The position numbers and the translations under genes are program-made. This document shows, in pieces, positions 15,525 through 24,686 of a DNA stretch of 64,000 nt. The notes below the pieces were generated by a model. That model did not search any database. It worked only from the letters and a program-made list of their open reading frames with translations, and was not told the DNA's origin. The stretch is from NCBI RefSeq assembly GCF_900116665.1, contig NZ_FPBK01000007.1, positions 1 to 64,000 of the forward strand. Direction: 5' to 3'. Every line of letters starts with the position of its first letter. Position 1 is the first letter of the stretch. The DNA comes from Pustulibacterium marinum (lineage in GTDB: Bacteria > Bacteroidota > Bacteroidia > Flavobacteriales > Flavobacteriaceae).

Positions 15525-16466
15525 TTATTTCTTTGAAACCGGACTAATGATTTGTACATTCTGAAAAGCAATTGCACCTCTAATAACCCCCATAATCACT
15601 TCGCGCAAAGCATCTATGATATGTAATTTTAACTCACTTCTGTGGTAAATTAAACTCACTTCTCGTGCTGGTACGGGTTCGTTAAAATGGTGAAGATTTG
15701 ATTTTTCAGTTTCTTTTAAATCTGTTGTGTGCAAATAGGGTAGAAGCGTCATACCAAGTCCTTCATTTGCCAAGCGAATCATGGTTTCAAAACTTCCACT
15801 TTCAAGCTGAAAACGTTCATCATTAAAATCCTTCGCGTTTTTACAAAGATTAATTACTCCATCTCTAAAACAATGACCATCTTCCAATAAGAGAATATCT
15901 TCTATGGCAAGATCTGTAGTGTCTATTTTTCTATTGCTATACAAGCGGTGATTTTGTGGAATGTAGGCTACAAAAGGTTCATAATACAAAACACGTTCTT
16001 TAATTTGTTCGTGCTGTAGCGGAGTAGCTGCAATTCCGGCATCTAAACTTCCATCTAATAATTTTTGAATCATAAGTTCAGTGTTCAATTCTTCAATTTT
16101 CAACTGAACTTTGCTGTATTTTTTAATGAAGTTATTCAAAAACATAGGCAACAGCGTTGGCATTACCGTAGGAATGATTCCAATTTTGAATTCGCCACCA
16201 ATAAATCCTTTTTGTTGCTCTACAATATCTTTGATTCTACCAGATTCATTTACAATATTTTTAGCTTGTTCAACAATCATTTTACCAACCTCTGTTAATT
16301 GGATTGGTTTTTTTCCACGATCAAAGATCAAGATATCTAACTCATCTTCTAGCTTTTGAATTTGCATACTTAAGGTAGGCTGTGTAACAAAACTTTTCTC
16401 CGCTGCCAGTGTAAAGTTTTGGTATTTGGCAACCGCTAAAACATATTGTAATTGTGTAATGGTCAT
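15525..16466 (-). CDS. oxyR: LysR-type peroxide sensor OxyR
   Basis: 313 aa. N-terminal winged helix (MTITQLQYVLAVAKYQNFTL...VTQPTLSMQIQKLE) and a substrate-binding-like domain from about 90. The redox pair of OxyR is present in LEDGHCFRDGVINLCKN: Cys199 and Cys208, the same numbers and spacing as in Escherichia coli OxyR. Oxidation by hydrogen peroxide forms a disulfide that turns it into an activator. It is divergent from dps, a classic OxyR target, with a 256-bp control region between them; a TAATTTTA box (16494 to 16487, minus strand) may be its own promoter. Confidence 0.95.
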   Translation of the reverse strand: MTITQLQYVLAVAKYQNFTLAAEKSFVTQPTLSMQIQKLEDELDILIFDRGKKPIQLTEVGKMIVEQAKNIVNESGRIKDIVEQQKGFIGGEFKIGIIPTVMPTLLPMFLNNFIKKYSKVQLKIEELNTELMIQKLLDGSLDAGIAATPLQHEQIKERVLYYEPFVAYIPQNHRLYSNRKIDTTDLAIEDILLLEDGHCFRDGVINLCKNAKDFNDERFQLESGSFETMIRLANEGLGMTLLPYLHTTDLKETEKSNLHHFNEPVPAREVSLIYHRSELKLHIIDALREVIMGVIRGAIAFQNVQIISPVSKK

Positions 16467-16612
16467 GCTCCAAAAAATTTAGTCTGTAAAATTACTAAAA
16501 CTATTGATAAAACTTATGATAAAAATTATTTGTATTGAAGAATACTTTCGCTAATATGATTTTCCAAGAACAAGTTTTGAATTTTTTTTTGGGATATACC
16601 TATTAAAATGTA

Positions 16613-16627
16613 ATCATTTCAAATGAT
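16613..16627. promoter_or_regulatory. Palindrome in the oxyR-dps control region
   Basis: ATCATTT-C-AAATGAT, perfect 7-bp arms, centred about 74 bp upstream of the predicted dps transcription start. Position fits an upstream activator site, but the sequence is not an obvious match to the E. coli OxyR motif (ATAG-N7-CTAT). Confidence 0.35.
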
Positions 16628-16679
16628 GTTTCTATAAGAACTTTCAATGGAAATTATATTCAAACGGTGTGATGTTTCG

Positions 16680-16687
16680 TAAATTTG
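16680..16687 (+). promoter_or_regulatory. -7 box TAAATTTG of dps
   Basis: Exact TAnnTTTG match 36 bp before the dps ATG, with no TTTG at the -33 position. A promoter with a good -7 but no -33 box is what an activator-dependent gene would show. Confidence 0.55.
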
Positions 16688-16722
16688 AAGAAGTAGAAAA
16701 GAAATAAAAAAAATATATAAAA

Positions 16723-17202
16723 ATGAGCTACAATAGTTTGGGATTAGATTCCGTTAAAACCGAAAAAATTGCAGAACAATTAAACGCTTTGTTAGCCAAT
16801 TTTCAAACCTATTACCAAAATCTTCGTGGGATTCACTGGAATATTAGAGGTAAACGATTTTTTGATCTTCACATAAAATTTGAAGAATTATACACCGATG
16901 CAAATACAAAAGTTGATGAAATAGCAGAACGTATCTTAACCTTGGGAAGTACGCCACTGCATACTTTTGAAGATTATGTACAAGCATCTAAAGTACCTGT
17001 TGGTAAAAATATTCATGATGATGAAAAATCAGTGAATCTAGTTGTGAATTCATTAACTGAGCTATTGAAAATCGAAAGAGAAATTCTAGAAGCTTCTGAT
17101 GATGCTCATGATGAAGGAACCAATTCTATGATGAGTGATTTTATCACGGAACAAGAAAAAACAGTTTGGATGATGAAAGCTTGGTTAGACGAGAAAATTT
17201 AA
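16723..17202 (+). CDS. dps: Dps ferritin-like DNA-protection protein
   Basis: 159 aa. Dodecameric mini-ferritin that oxidises ferrous iron with hydrogen peroxide and stores it. The intersubunit ferroxidase ligands are in place: His38 (RGIHWNIRG), His50 and Glu54 (DLHIKFEELY), then Asp65 and Glu69 (KVDEIAERI), with the spacing of known Dps proteins. The N-terminal tail is short with only a few basic residues, so DNA binding is uncertain. Divergent from oxyR, which most likely activates it. Confidence 0.95.
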   Translation: MSYNSLGLDSVKTEKIAEQLNALLANFQTYYQNLRGIHWNIRGKRFFDLHIKFEELYTDANTKVDEIAERILTLGSTPLHTFEDYVQASKVPVGKNIHDDEKSVNLVVNSLTELLKIEREILEASDDAHDEGTNSMMSDFITEQEKTVWMMKAWLDEKI

Positions 17203-17226
17203 CCTAATTTCCAATACATAAAAATG

Positions 17227-17258
17227 AGAACGGCTACCTATTTCGGTAGCCGTTTTCT
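17227..17258. terminator. Bidirectional terminator between dps and the DUF2141 gene
   Basis: AACGGCTACC, loop of 6, GGTAGCCGTT, followed by TTCTATTT; the right arm is within a few bases of the convergent stop codon. Confidence 0.75.
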
Positions 17259-17260
17259 AT

Positions 17261-17680
17261 TTAAAATCGTATGTTAAATGTTTGGTCTTTATCGGTAACT
17301 TCAAACTTAGCATCCATAAATTGTGGCGGACCGAAAGCCACAATATTGTTGCTCATTCCATAATCTTCTTGTGGCATTCCTGTAGCGGCATAATCCATTC
17401 GATCGTTATCATTTTCATCGTGTAACACCAATATTGCATAGGTTCCAGGTGTAACATTTTCAAAAGTAACCGTAGCCACACCATCGTTGATAGTGGAAGT
17501 AGCATTCATTACCCCTTTTCCTTTCATAAAGGTACTTTTATCATGTAATGCAAAAATTACTTTTCCATTGTTGTTATGAGCGTTTTCTACCGTAGCGGTG
17601 ATAGAGATTCCTTCATTGGTTTGTGCAAATCCTGCAACCGAAGAAACAATGATAAATAGAAGTGTAGCAAGTGTTTTCAT
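17261..17680 (-). CDS. Secreted DUF2141-domain protein
   Basis: 139 aa from the ATG at 17680, which gives a clean signal peptide (MKTLATLLFIIVSSVAGFAQ); the frame extends 12 codons upstream but that would bury the signal. The mature part has the DUF2141 pattern: IFALHDKSTFMKG, YAILVLHDENDNDRMDY and the final GFGPPQF-like AFGPPQFMDAKFEV. A small periplasmic or surface beta-sandwich family of unknown function. Single gene, upstream of the DUF58 operon end. Confidence 0.85.
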   Translation of the reverse strand: MKTLATLLFIIVSSVAGFAQTNEGISITATVENAHNNNGKVIFALHDKSTFMKGKGVMNATSTINDGVATVTFENVTPGTYAILVLHDENDNDRMDYAATGMPQEDYGMSNNIVAFGPPQFMDAKFEVTDKDQTFNIRF

Positions 17681-17796
17681 AATGATTGTTTTTTTAGTTT
17701 TAATTTCTTTGAACACTTCAAAAGTGCATAGAAATACATCATTATAAAATAGTTAACTACCGAACTGTAAATTAATAGGGATGAACTGTAATAGGT

Positions 17797-19125
17797 TTAC
17801 AATAAGCCTCTTGCTTTGATCTCTAAATATTTATTAATGGTATTTACCGTTAAGTTTTCAGGAGCTGTTAAAATAGCTTGGATACCGTGTTTTCTTAATT
17901 CGTTTACAATTAATTTCTTTTCGTAAGCGAATTTTTCCGCAATGGTTTTTTCAAAAATATCAAACGTGGAGCTAGCAGGTTTTTCTGTTAATTTTCTAAG
18001 TTCGGTATTTTCAAAAAAGATGACAACTAGCAAATGATTTTTAGCCAAAGCAAGCAAGTAAGGCAATTGTCTATGCAGGGCATCTAGAGTTTCAAAATTG
18101 GTATATAAGAGTAGTAAACTTCTGTGGGTTATGGTTCTTCTTAATTCGGTATACAATCTTGCAAAATCTGATTCTACAAAATTGGTGTCAAGATTATAGA
18201 GTGTTTCAAGAATCAAGTTCATTTGTGACGGTCTTCTTTCAGCAGCAACTTTATTTTCTACTTTGTTAGAAAACGAAAGCATACCTGCTTTATCTTGTTT
18301 CATCAAAGCAATGTTGCTAATAACCAAGGTTGCATTTACTGCATAATCCAAAAGACTAAGGCCATTAAATGGCATTTTCATAACCCTACCTTTGTCTATA
18401 ATGCTATAAACCGGTTGCGATTTTTCATCTTGAAATTGATTGATCATCAATTGATTTCTCTTCGCAGTTGCTTTCCAGTTAATGTTTCGTATATCGTCAC
18501 CGGGTATGTAATCACGAATTTGTTCAAACTCCATGGTTTGTCCAATTCGGCGTATTTTTTTTAATCCGTATTCATGTAAACGATTGGAAAAAGCCATCAA
18601 CATATATTGCCGTAATTGTAGAAAAGATGGATAGTTGGGAACCATAGCATCTTTACCAAATTGAAATCTTCTTGCTACAAGATTTAATGGAGAATTACAG
18701 TAAAGGTTTAAATTTCCAAAGTGATATTCGCCTCTTTCTAATGGTCGAAGGTTATAAGTTATTTTCTTTTCAGAATTTCCCTTTAGGTGAGTCTCTATTT
18801 CAAAATCACGTTTTTGATACTGAAAAGGGAGTTCATCAATCAGTTTTATAGCAACCTTATAATTGTATTGGTTTTCTAAAGTAATGCTGATTTCATTATC
18901 ATCACCATTACTCAATTTTTCAGGTAATTGACGTTTGGCGTTGATTCCTTTTTGTTTGTAGAGTAAAATGAGATCTATAACAAATAATGCGATAAAAACA
19001 TAAAAGAGCATTTTGGCAATGTTATAAATGCCTTCATACCCATAGCCCAGCATGAATAAGATGATGAGTATAATGATAGCGGTAAAGAAACGCGCTTGTA
19101 AATATATGTTTTTAAAAAACTTCAC
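17797..19125 (-). CDS. DUF58-domain membrane protein, last gene of the MoxR locus
   Basis: 442 aa. Two N-terminal membrane helices (about 12-26 and 35-52), then a long cytoplasmic part with the DUF58 core YIPGDDIRNINWKATAKR (about 207-224), which leads into a von Willebrand A-like region. It starts with GTG that overlaps the MoxR stop (TAGTG), showing tight coupling. MoxR AAA ATPases with DUF58 partners are thought to act as chaperones for envelope or metal-cofactor complexes; no substrate is known for this Bacteroidota version. Confidence 0.9.
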   Translation of the reverse strand: MKFFKNIYLQARFFTAIIILIILFMLGYGYEGIYNIAKMLFYVFIALFVIDLILLYKQKGINAKRQLPEKLSNGDDNEISITLENQYNYKVAIKLIDELPFQYQKRDFEIETHLKGNSEKKITYNLRPLERGEYHFGNLNLYCNSPLNLVARRFQFGKDAMVPNYPSFLQLRQYMLMAFSNRLHEYGLKKIRRIGQTMEFEQIRDYIPGDDIRNINWKATAKRNQLMINQFQDEKSQPVYSIIDKGRVMKMPFNGLSLLDYAVNATLVISNIALMKQDKAGMLSFSNKVENKVAAERRPSQMNLILETLYNLDTNFVESDFARLYTELRRTITHRSLLLLYTNFETLDALHRQLPYLLALAKNHLLVVIFFENTELRKLTEKPASSTFDIFEKTIAEKFAYEKKLIVNELRKHGIQAILTAPENLTVNTINKYLEIKARGLL

Positions 19126-20129
19126 TAGCGTGGTATTTCAATAGTTTCAAGAATTTGGTTTACAACTTTCTCTGTGGTAAAACCTTCCATTTCTCTTTCT
19201 GGAGTTAATACTAAACGGTGTTTAAGAACAGCCTTTGCACAACGCTTAATGTCATCTGGAGTAACAAAATCTCTGGCATTAATGGCTGCATTGGCTTTTG
19301 CAGCATTCAATATAGAAATGGAAGCACGTGGAGAAGCACCTAAATATAAATTAGCATTGTTACGCGTATTGCTAATGATGGCCGCTATATATTTAATTAA
19401 ATTATCTTCTACTACGATCTCTTTAATAAGATCTTGATAATGCGTTATTTTTTCTGCTGTTAAAACAGGTTGAATTAAATTGAAATCAATGAAATCTTTA
19501 CGTTGGTGGTTACCAAGTAAAATGGCTATTTCCTCTTCATTGGTTGGATAACCTACTTCTATTTTGAAAAGAAAACGGTCTAACTGAGCTTCAGGAAGTC
19601 TGTATGTACCTTCTTGTTCTATAGGGTTTTGTGTGGCGAAAACTAAAAATGGTGCTGACATTTTATTGTGAATACCGTCAATAGTAATTTGGCGTTCTGC
19701 CATAACTTCAAATAAAGCAGCCTGAGTTTTTGCAGGTGCACGGTTAATCTCATCAATCAACACAATATTAGAAAAGATTGGACCTTTTTTATATTCAAAT
19801 TCATTTGTTTTTACGTTGAATATAGAAGTTCCCAAAATATCACTAGGCATCAAGTCTGGTGTAAACTGAATTCTACTAAAATCTACATCCATAGTTTTTG
19901 CCAAAAGTTTTGCTGTAATTGTTTTTGCTACTCCCGGAACACCTTCAATCAGTGTATGGCCATTAGCTAGAATAGAAATCACCAAAAGATCTACCATATC
20001 TTGTTGGCCTACAATTACTTTAGCAATTTCTGCACGTATGGCGTCAACAGCTTCTTGTAATGGTTGAAGATCTATTCGGGTATTAAAGTTTAGATTTTCG
20101 TCTTTTGGTTCTATAGATTCGTTTTCCAT
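19125..20129 (-). CDS. MoxR-family AAA+ ATPase
   Basis: 334 aa, full length. Walker A GVPGVAKT (63-70) in the form diagnostic for MoxR, Walker B IVLIDEIN (122-129), sensor 1 in FATQNPIEQEGTYRLPEAQLDRF, and the C-terminal lid with ASPRASISI and the DFVTPDDIKRCAKAVLKHRL segment. Hexameric chaperone-type ATPase. Fifth gene of the SpoIIM-to-DUF58 operon; 4 bp separate it from DUF4350 upstream and 1 bp overlaps DUF58. Confidence 0.95.
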   Translation of the reverse strand: MENESIEPKDENLNFNTRIDLQPLQEAVDAIRAEIAKVIVGQQDMVDLLVISILANGHTLIEGVPGVAKTITAKLLAKTMDVDFSRIQFTPDLMPSDILGTSIFNVKTNEFEYKKGPIFSNIVLIDEINRAPAKTQAALFEVMAERQITIDGIHNKMSAPFLVFATQNPIEQEGTYRLPEAQLDRFLFKIEVGYPTNEEEIAILLGNHQRKDFIDFNLIQPVLTAEKITHYQDLIKEIVVEDNLIKYIAAIISNTRNNANLYLGASPRASISILNAAKANAAINARDFVTPDDIKRCAKAVLKHRLVLTPEREMEGFTTEKVVNQILETIEIPR

Positions 20130-20133
20130 GGGT

Positions 20134-21327
20134 TTAAGAGTTTAAAAAGCGTTCAATTTTGGTATTAAGGTCTACCAAATCTTGTTCAGTATGAATAGCT
20201 TTATTGTTCAAATATTGTATGTAATGAATGATGTCTTTGGTTTCTTCCAGGGATTTGCCTGATTTCACAGCTAGATTTTCAACAAACTTTTTATTCAATT
20301 CCAGCGTGTTCAAGTAGAAGTTTGTTCTTATATATTCTAAAAAGTAGATAATTTTTTTCTGAATGATATTGGTGTAATCTTTATGCTGAAAATACAAACT
20401 TCCAATGGTTTTTGTGAATTCTAAAGAAGTGTTTTCTAGCGGTTGGATTACAGGAATAATACGCTGAGTGCGCTTCCCTCTGAAAATGATAAAGATAATT
20501 AATGAAATAATGGCGGTATAAATAGCCCATTTCAATGCATCTTGCTGTAAAACGTAGCGTAGCGGAGTGGTTACCACTCTTCTGCCGGCTTTGTAATAGT
20601 TATCCCAAATAATATCATTATCCAAAATATAGGAAAGTGCAGAAGAGGCATATGCTTTGTTTCCGTTTAAAATATGATAATTAGAAAAAGCATAGGGGTT
20701 GGTATGTAAATAGAAAGCTCCTTTTTGATTACCAAACGGTATTTTGACAAAATTAAGTTCGACTTCCTCATCATCTTTAGTAAGATCTTGAGTGTATCCC
20801 AGTGCTACTGTTTGTAAAGTATCAATACTGCTGATCATAGAATTTTCAACTACGGTGGTAAAATGAACACTGTCTTTGGCAATCTGACGATTACTTAGGG
20901 TGTTTAAAATATTGGTAGCCATGGTGTTTCCGTAAGCACGTTGTATGTCAATTTTTAAAGTATCATTCAGATATCCGGAAATATTCATACCGCTTATAAA
21001 AACATCATTACCACGAGCTACAAAATCTAGCAGGGCATTCGTTTCAGTCTCATCAAAATAGAAATAATTATTAATCATGATGAGTGATTGGCGTTTGGTG
21101 GAATCTTGTAAATATGGATTGTTTGTGATATTTACATCTACATCTTGAACTTGATTGGGAAATTCATTGAGCTCTTCTCGAAGAACGTAGCAACCCAATG
21201 GAATTTTATCAAATGAGGTATAGCTATCTTTCCAGTTTACAGGTTTTGGTTTGGCAATTTCTACCACTATCAAAACCATGATCACCAGACCAATAATATA
21301 TAATCCTAATTTAGCTCCTTTATCCAT
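20134..21327 (-). CDS. DUF4350-type membrane protein of the MoxR locus
   Basis: 397 aa. Membrane helix at residues 6-25, an extracytoplasmic domain (about 28-265) of the DUF4350/GATase-like type with LIMINNYFYFDETETNALLDFVARGNDVFISG, a second membrane helix at about 268-284 (WAIYTAIISLIIFIIFRGKR), and a cytoplasmic helical tail. The GATase-like family core without a catalytic Cys suggests a binding role. It abuts the DUF4129 stop directly, consistent with an operon. Confidence 0.8.
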   Translation of the reverse strand: MDKGAKLGLYIIGLVIMVLIVVEIAKPKPVNWKDSYTSFDKIPLGCYVLREELNEFPNQVQDVDVNITNNPYLQDSTKRQSLIMINNYFYFDETETNALLDFVARGNDVFISGMNISGYLNDTLKIDIQRAYGNTMATNILNTLSNRQIAKDSVHFTTVVENSMISSIDTLQTVALGYTQDLTKDDEEVELNFVKIPFGNQKGAFYLHTNPYAFSNYHILNGNKAYASSALSYILDNDIIWDNYYKAGRRVVTTPLRYVLQQDALKWAIYTAIISLIIFIIFRGKRTQRIIPVIQPLENTSLEFTKTIGSLYFQHKDYTNIIQKKIIYFLEYIRTNFYLNTLELNKKFVENLAVKSGKSLEETKDIIHYIQYLNNKAIHTEQDLVDLNTKIERFLNS

Positions 21328-22056
21328 TTACTTGATTGACTGGTTCAGTTTGTCAAAATTATACGCGGTTTTCTTATAATCTGCTTCGTCTATTTGAAAT
21401 TCTCCATACCATACATAATCATAGATATAGGATACTTTTTTAAAGAAATCTTTGGTTTCCGGGTTTTGAATTTCCGACTGGTATTCTGCATTGGTTTTAT
21501 CAAAATGCCAATCTATAATACGTTTGCTAGAAAGCAATTGTAAAGATTTAAGATAGAGATAACGAACCGCAATTCTATAATCATGCTCTTTTACAGCTTT
21601 TTGAATGAGCTTATCAAAATCTACTTTTTCAATAGTTTCTTCAGTAAAATTAATTCCTTCAATTTTTCGGTCAGACTTTGTGAAAACAGCATTTACAGGC
21701 GCATCTAAAAGGTATTTTACGATGAGATAAATAATAATGACAGCAAAAATACCATACACTATGTATTCCAATATTTTAGGATCTATCCAACTGGTGTCTA
21801 TACCAAAAACATCTCCTAACCATCGAAAGAATTTAGCCAATATTTCTTGTAACAAATTAGTACCTCCGCTATCATTGGTTACATAGTCAAAATCAGATCC
21901 GCTATATTTTTCCGGTAAATCCTCAGAAAAATTTTTCACGCGAATGTTTGAGCTATCTTGCTTTACAGTTTGCTGTGCATAACAGTACAACTGAAAAAAT
22001 ACAGTTGCAAAGGATAGTGAAATGGTATATTTAGTTTGTTTATTCAGAAACGCCAA
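21328..22056 (-). CDS. DUF4129-like signal-peptide membrane protein of the MoxR locus
   Basis: The frame is open from an ATG at 22125, but that start would overlap the upstream gene by 86 bp. A TTG at 22056 gives 242 aa with a good signal peptide (LNKQTKYTISLSFATVFFQLYCYAQ) and only 17 bp overlap, so I prefer it; an ATG at 22101 is a third option. One membrane helix follows the periplasmic region (EYIVYGIFAVIIIYLIVKYLL), and the tail IAVRYLYLKSLQLLSSKRIIDWHFDKTNAEY matches the DUF4129 C-terminal pattern. Role in the MoxR complex unknown. Confidence 0.8.
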   Translation of the reverse strand: MAFLNKQTKYTISLSFATVFFQLYCYAQQTVKQDSSNIRVKNFSEDLPEKYSGSDFDYVTNDSGGTNLLQEILAKFFRWLGDVFGIDTSWIDPKILEYIVYGIFAVIIIYLIVKYLLDAPVNAVFTKSDRKIEGINFTEETIEKVDFDKLIQKAVKEHDYRIAVRYLYLKSLQLLSSKRIIDWHFDKTNAEYQSEIQNPETKDFFKKVSYIYDYVWYGEFQIDEADYKKTAYNFDKLNQSIK

Positions 22057-22963
22057 TTTTGTCAATTCTAGATTGTAAATAGGTATTGTATTTTTTCTCA
22101 TGCATGTTATAATACAGTACTCCATATGCTAATTGTGAGAGTGACTGAGAAAAAGTAAATGTAATGATAAAAATACAAAAGCTTAGTGTGAAAACGACAG
22201 TAGCTGTGGTACTTTCATAAAATTCAAATTGATCTTGAACCGAAAAGTAAACGAAAAAGAAAAACAAAAAACCTGGGATGGACAATACCAATAAGGTTAA
22301 CAGCGTATTTAGCAAACCAATTACCAAGCCATAACCAATAACCAATAAAAAGTTAGAGATAGAAAAATCCCATCCTTCTCCCATGGCCGCCGAAAATCCT
22401 TTATTCTTTTCAAAAATAGATACAAATGTTAATCCGTAAACAGCAGAGAGCAGAAAACTTAATCCATATTGAACAAACATTCCGATAAGAGGAATGAAGC
22501 TTACAATCATAGTTATAATTATATAACCAATATAAAATAATACTCCTATAAGCATGAAGGCTACAATAGTGCCTAAGTTCTTTTTAATGGCTTTCCATAC
22601 CTCACTAGAAGTGGTTTTTCCATTGTTGTTTACATAGTGTACTATATATGAACTGGAAAAACTGTAATTAATGGCATACGTGCAGAATAAAACAATCACC
22701 AAAAAAATAGCACCAGAAACCAAATATATCATATTGGAATCTTCATTATTGTTCATTCCAAACCTAAAATCTCTACTGGCAAGTCCCATAAACCCGGTAA
22801 CAAGCAGGTAAGAACAGCCCAGCATAAGAATAAAACTTATAAAGTTGTATTTAAGATACTGATTTAAAAACGGTTTTATGTTTTGTTTTATGAACGCGAA
22901 ATAGACATTAATTAAATCGCCAAATGACAATCTATTTCTAAGTTCTATGAATGAATGCTGCAT
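22040..22963 (-). CDS. Polytopic membrane protein of the MoxR locus
   Basis: 307 aa with about six hydrophobic segments (near 38-60, 78-98, 130-155, 158-180, 200-235 and 255-280) and a short basic C-terminus. It lies between SpoIIM and DUF4129 in the place where Bacteroidota loci encode a DUF975-like or glycerophosphodiesterase-membrane-domain-like protein, but no diagnostic motif is visible. Its ATG lies 26 bp inside the end of the SpoIIM gene, implying translational coupling. Function unknown. Confidence 0.75.
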   Translation of the reverse strand: MQHSFIELRNRLSFGDLINVYFAFIKQNIKPFLNQYLKYNFISFILMLGCSYLLVTGFMGLASRDFRFGMNNNEDSNMIYLVSGAIFLVIVLFCTYAINYSFSSSYIVHYVNNNGKTTSSEVWKAIKKNLGTIVAFMLIGVLFYIGYIIITMIVSFIPLIGMFVQYGLSFLLSAVYGLTFVSIFEKNKGFSAAMGEGWDFSISNFLLVIGYGLVIGLLNTLLTLLVLSIPGFLFFFFVYFSVQDQFEFYESTTATVVFTLSFCIFIITFTFSQSLSQLAYGVLYYNMHEKKYNTYLQSRIDKIGVSE

Positions 22964-23912
22964 TTTTTCGATTAAGAATTATAGGGTAAGCAATATAATA
23001 ATAAACAACCAAACTAAAAGATAAAAAGATAATACTATAGGCTAGAAATGATGGCATTTGCCCTCCGTACCTAGTAATAAAACCTTCAATAAAACCTGCA
23101 ATGATAAAGAATGGTATGGTACTCACCACAATTTTGAGTCCGTCTTTAGCACCTTTCATAAAAGCGACTCTTCTGGAGTATGTTTTGGGAAACATAAAAC
23201 TATTTCCCATGACCAAACCGGCACAACCGGCAATAATAATTACCCAAATTTCAATAGTGCCGTGTAACCAGATGGTGCTTGTTTTTTCGAGCAACCCATA
23301 CTTATAAAAAAAAGTAATAAAGCTTCCAAGCATAATACCATTACTGAATAAAATATAAATAGTTCCGGCACTAAATAATATTCCAAAAGCATAAGCAATG
23401 AGTCCCACTCGTATATTATTGATAGTGATTCCAAGAAAACTACCCATTTGACTTCCGCTTTTGTAAATAGCCATGGGTTCACCATTTGCAATATTTTCTA
23501 TAGTGGTATTCACATATTGATCGCCAAGAATAAGCCTCGCAAAGCTATCGTCATTCAAAGTAGATACAGAGCCTACAAGTATTGCGGCTATGAAAAACAG
23601 GAAAGTATATAAGAGTGTTTTATGGTATTGTCTAAAGAACAGCGGAAACTCAAACATCCAAAATTCTTTGATTTTGTTTTTTGATTCTTTTTTGGTGGTA
23701 TATATTTTTTGATGCGCCTCGGATGTCAAAGAATTTAAATAGGTCAGCGTCTTACTTTCAGGATAATAAGTTTGTGCATAAGACAAGTCATTAGTAAGCT
23801 GAATGTAATAAGATGCTAAATCATCAGGATTTATTTTTATATTGCCACGTAAAGCTTTTTCAAATAAAATCCATTTTTCTTTATTTTGCTTAACAAAAGA
23901 AGCTTCGCGCAT
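22938..23912 (-). CDS. SpoIIM-family (stage II sporulation protein M-like) membrane protein
   Basis: 324 aa, first gene of the operon. A cytoplasmic N-terminal part (1-95) precedes about six membrane segments. The region GLLEKTSTIWLHGTIEIWVIIIAGCAG contains the HGxxE motif that defines the SpoIIM family, followed by GLVMGNSFMFPKTYSRRVAF. In non-sporulating Bacteroidota this gene, with RDD, MoxR and DUF58, forms a conserved membrane locus; the sporulation name reflects homology only. The divergent RDD gene starts 40 bp away. Confidence 0.9.
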   Translation of the reverse strand: MREASFVKQNKEKWILFEKALRGNIKINPDDLASYYIQLTNDLSYAQTYYPESKTLTYLNSLTSEAHQKIYTTKKESKNKIKEFWMFEFPLFFRQYHKTLLYTFLFFIAAILVGSVSTLNDDSFARLILGDQYVNTTIENIANGEPMAIYKSGSQMGSFLGITINNIRVGLIAYAFGILFSAGTIYILFSNGIMLGSFITFFYKYGLLEKTSTIWLHGTIEIWVIIIAGCAGLVMGNSFMFPKTYSRRVAFMKGAKDGLKIVVSTIPFFIIAGFIEGFITRYGGQMPSFLAYSIIFLSFSLVVYYYIAYPIILNRKNAAFIHRT

Positions 23913-23952
23913 TGTAAGAAATAGAATTAATTTTTAACGAATATACAGTTGA

Positions 23953-24678
23953 ATGACCAATTTAGCAATAAACACTGCACAAAATGTAAACATTGCGTAT
24001 AAAACCGTTGGCTTAGGAGAACGAATTGTTGCATTTTTAATAGATGGTATAATACTTTTAACCTATTTAGGAATTATAGAATCTATCATGGAGATTTCTA
24101 ATATTTTTTCTTCGGATCGCTGGACAGAAATTGGGTTTTACAGTTTATTTGCACTTCCTGCACTTACCTACAGTTTGTATTGTAACATCTTGTTTGATGG
24201 CAGAACAGTAGGGAAGATCATTATGAAGATCAAGGTGGTGAGAGAAGATGGTAAACCTACCGCATGGAATCATTATTTAGTAAGATGGTTGTTACGCTTT
24301 ATAGATATATGGATGTTCTTTTCAGCTATTGGTGTTTTGAGTATCATGTTCTCAGATAAAAAACAGAGAGTTGGTGATGCCGCTGCGGGTACTATTGTAA
24401 TTTCTACCAAAAATTCTCAGAAAATATCTAGTACTATTTTAGAGGAATTAGATGAAGACTATACACCGGTATTTTCTAGTGTTATTCAATTGACAGATAA
24501 AGATGTAAATATCATCAAAGAAGTGTATCAAATAGCAATTAAATCAGCAGATTTCAGAACACTTTCCATGTTGAGAGCAAAGGTTTCTGAAACCATTCAG
24601 ACCAATTCAGAATTATACGATAAACAATTTATAGAAACCGTGTTGAAAGATTACAACTACTATACACAGCAAATGTAA
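23953..24678 (+). CDS. RDD-family membrane protein
   Basis: 241 aa. The RDD domain (about 17-150) has the arginine and the two aspartate positions in TVGLGERIVAFLIDGIILL and the VGKIIMKIKVVREDGKPTAWNHYLVRWLLR stretch, with membrane helices at about 25-45, 62-80 and 113-130. The C-terminal 80 residues are soluble and helical. Divergent from SpoIIM across a 40-bp gap, matching the usual association of RDD with the SpoIIM-MoxR locus. Possibly a transporter-like component; no substrate is known for this context. Confidence 0.9.
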   Translation: MTNLAINTAQNVNIAYKTVGLGERIVAFLIDGIILLTYLGIIESIMEISNIFSSDRWTEIGFYSLFALPALTYSLYCNILFDGRTVGKIIMKIKVVREDGKPTAWNHYLVRWLLRFIDIWMFFSAIGVLSIMFSDKKQRVGDAAAGTIVISTKNSQKISSTILEELDEDYTPVFSSVIQLTDKDVNIIKEVYQIAIKSADFRTLSMLRAKVSETIQTNSELYDKQFIETVLKDYNYYTQQM

Positions 24679-24686
24679 AGGAGATT

